Source of the DNA: Phycisphaerales bacterium
GTDB lineage: Bacteria; Planctomycetota; Phycisphaerae; SM23-33
Assembly (NCBI GenBank): GCA_003171235.1
Contig: PMYM01000217.1
Span: 1 to 5,238, forward strand
Direction of reading: 5' to 3'
DNA: 5,238 bases
Shown piece after piece: positions 4,555-5,238 of the stretch. The position numbers and the translations under genes were made by a program. Within the stretch, counting starts at the first letter, position 1. Each line of letters begins with the position of its first letter. The notes beneath the pieces are model-generated. The model ran no database searches. It was given only the letters and a program-made list of their open reading frames with translations, and was not told the DNA's origin.

Positions 4555-5238
4555 ATGAGCGACAATTTCAACGGCCAATTGGATCGCACCGCCGCCGCCA
4601 TCCTGCGCAGCTACGACCGGCAAAAGCGGCTGCAGCGCATCGGGGCCCAGTCCCTGCCCAGCCAGGACACTATCGTGGGGATCATTGCCCAGTTGCGGCA
4701 ACTGCTCTTTCCCGGGTATTTCGGGCAACTGGCCCTGACCCGGCGGAACATCCGCTATCACCTGGGCAGCCTGCTGATGGTGCTGGAAAAGCAACTGGCC
4801 GAGCAGATATGCCACTGTCTCAGTTGCGACTTATCCGCCGCCGGCGGCCGAGGAAGGCCTGGCGGCAGGGACGCCGCCCGGTTGGCCCGGCGGTTCCTGC
4901 AGCGCATCCCGGATATCCGCCAGCAGCTCGAGCAGGACGCCCAGGCCGCCTACGACGGCGACCCGGCCGCCAAGAGCATCGATGAGGTGATCTACTCTTA
5001 CCCCGGTTATTACGCCATTACTGTCTACCGCCTGGCCCACCAACTGCTGCGGCTGGGGGTGCCGCTGATGCCGCGGATCATGACCGAGCACGCCCACAGC
5101 CATACCGGCTGCGACATCCACCCCGGCGCGATGATCGGCGAGAACTTCTTCATCGATCACGCCACCGGCGTGGTCATCGGCGAGACCACGCGCATCGGCA
5201 ACTTCGTCAAGATGTACCAGGGCGTGACGCTGGGGGCC
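4555..5238 (+). CDS. cysE: Serine O-acetyltransferase, 3' end beyond the window
   Basis: The frame is open from ATG 4555 to the last base (228 codons, no stop), so the gene is truncated by the window edge. The enzyme transfers acetyl from acetyl-CoA to serine, giving O-acetylserine, the carbon skeleton for cysteine synthesis. The helical N-terminal part (about 1-180) includes the segment PAAKSIDEVIYSYPGYYAIT (137-156). The left-handed beta-helix of hexapeptide repeats starts at DIHPGAMIG (187-195) and continues through FIDHATGVVIGET and YQGVTLGA. D187 and H202 align with E. coli CysE catalytic Asp143 and His158, with the same 15-residue spacing. The second active-site histidine (E. coli His193) would lie past the window end. 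Compared with E. coli CysE the N-terminal region is about 44 residues longer and has a cysteine cluster, ICHCLSC (85-91). A strong AAGGAG lies 7 bases upstream. A cysteine synthase gene might follow, but this cannot be seen. Confidence 0.93.
   Translation, partial: MSDNFNGQLDRTAAAILRSYDRQKRLQRIGAQSLPSQDTIVGIIAQLRQLLFPGYFGQLALTRRNIRYHLGSLLMVLEKQLAEQICHCLSCDLSAAGGRGRPGGRDAARLARRFLQRIPDIRQQLEQDAQAAYDGDPAAKSIDEVIYSYPGYYAITVYRLAHQLLRLGVPLMPRIMTEHAHSHTGCDIHPGAMIGENFFIDHATGVVIGETTRIGNFVKMYQGVTLGA

Overview
The window suggests a GC-rich bacterium that carries exosortase-sorted (PEP-CTERM) proteins. The PEPAT-type C-terminal tail on the protease, the style of the serine acetyltransferase and the degenerate short tandem repeats between genes all fit Planctomycetota, perhaps Phycisphaerae. 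This is inference from sequence style; there is no marker gene here to settle it.

Left part (1-2780, + strand): three co-directional genes form what looks like the 3' end of a modular glutamate synthase operon. They encode a polyferredoxin with four [4Fe-4S] motifs (43-501), an FAD/NAD(P) oxidoreductase (531-1826) and a stand-alone GXGXG beta-helix protein of the GltB3 type (1986-2780). In organisms with split GOGAT, the glutaminase (GltB1) and FMN synthase (GltB2) domains are separate genes. Neither is in this window, and they would be expected upstream. The likely logic is NAD(P)H to FAD protein to Fe-S protein to FMN synthase, producing glutamate from glutamine and 2-oxoglutarate. Short periodic repeats (7-bp and 9-bp units) lie before the first gene and between the second and third.

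Middle part (2781-4359, - strand): a 92-bp convergent spacer contains a hairpin and a 9-bp direct repeat. Two genes for exported proteins follow, transcribed leftward: a trypsin-like serine protease with a PEP-CTERM tail (4359-3412) and, 95 bp downstream of it, an acylphosphatase with an apparent lipoprotein signal (3316-2873).

Right part (4360-5238): a 195-bp divergent intergenic region contains a three-copy 20-bp repeat and a plausible sigma70-type promoter. It leads into a serine O-acetyltransferase (cysE type) that runs off the window end after 228 codons.

All five complete genes and the partial one belong to recognisable families, and I see no clear new system. The least ordinary items are the predicted exported acylphosphatase, the PEP-CTERM protease and the cluster of degenerate intergenic repeats.
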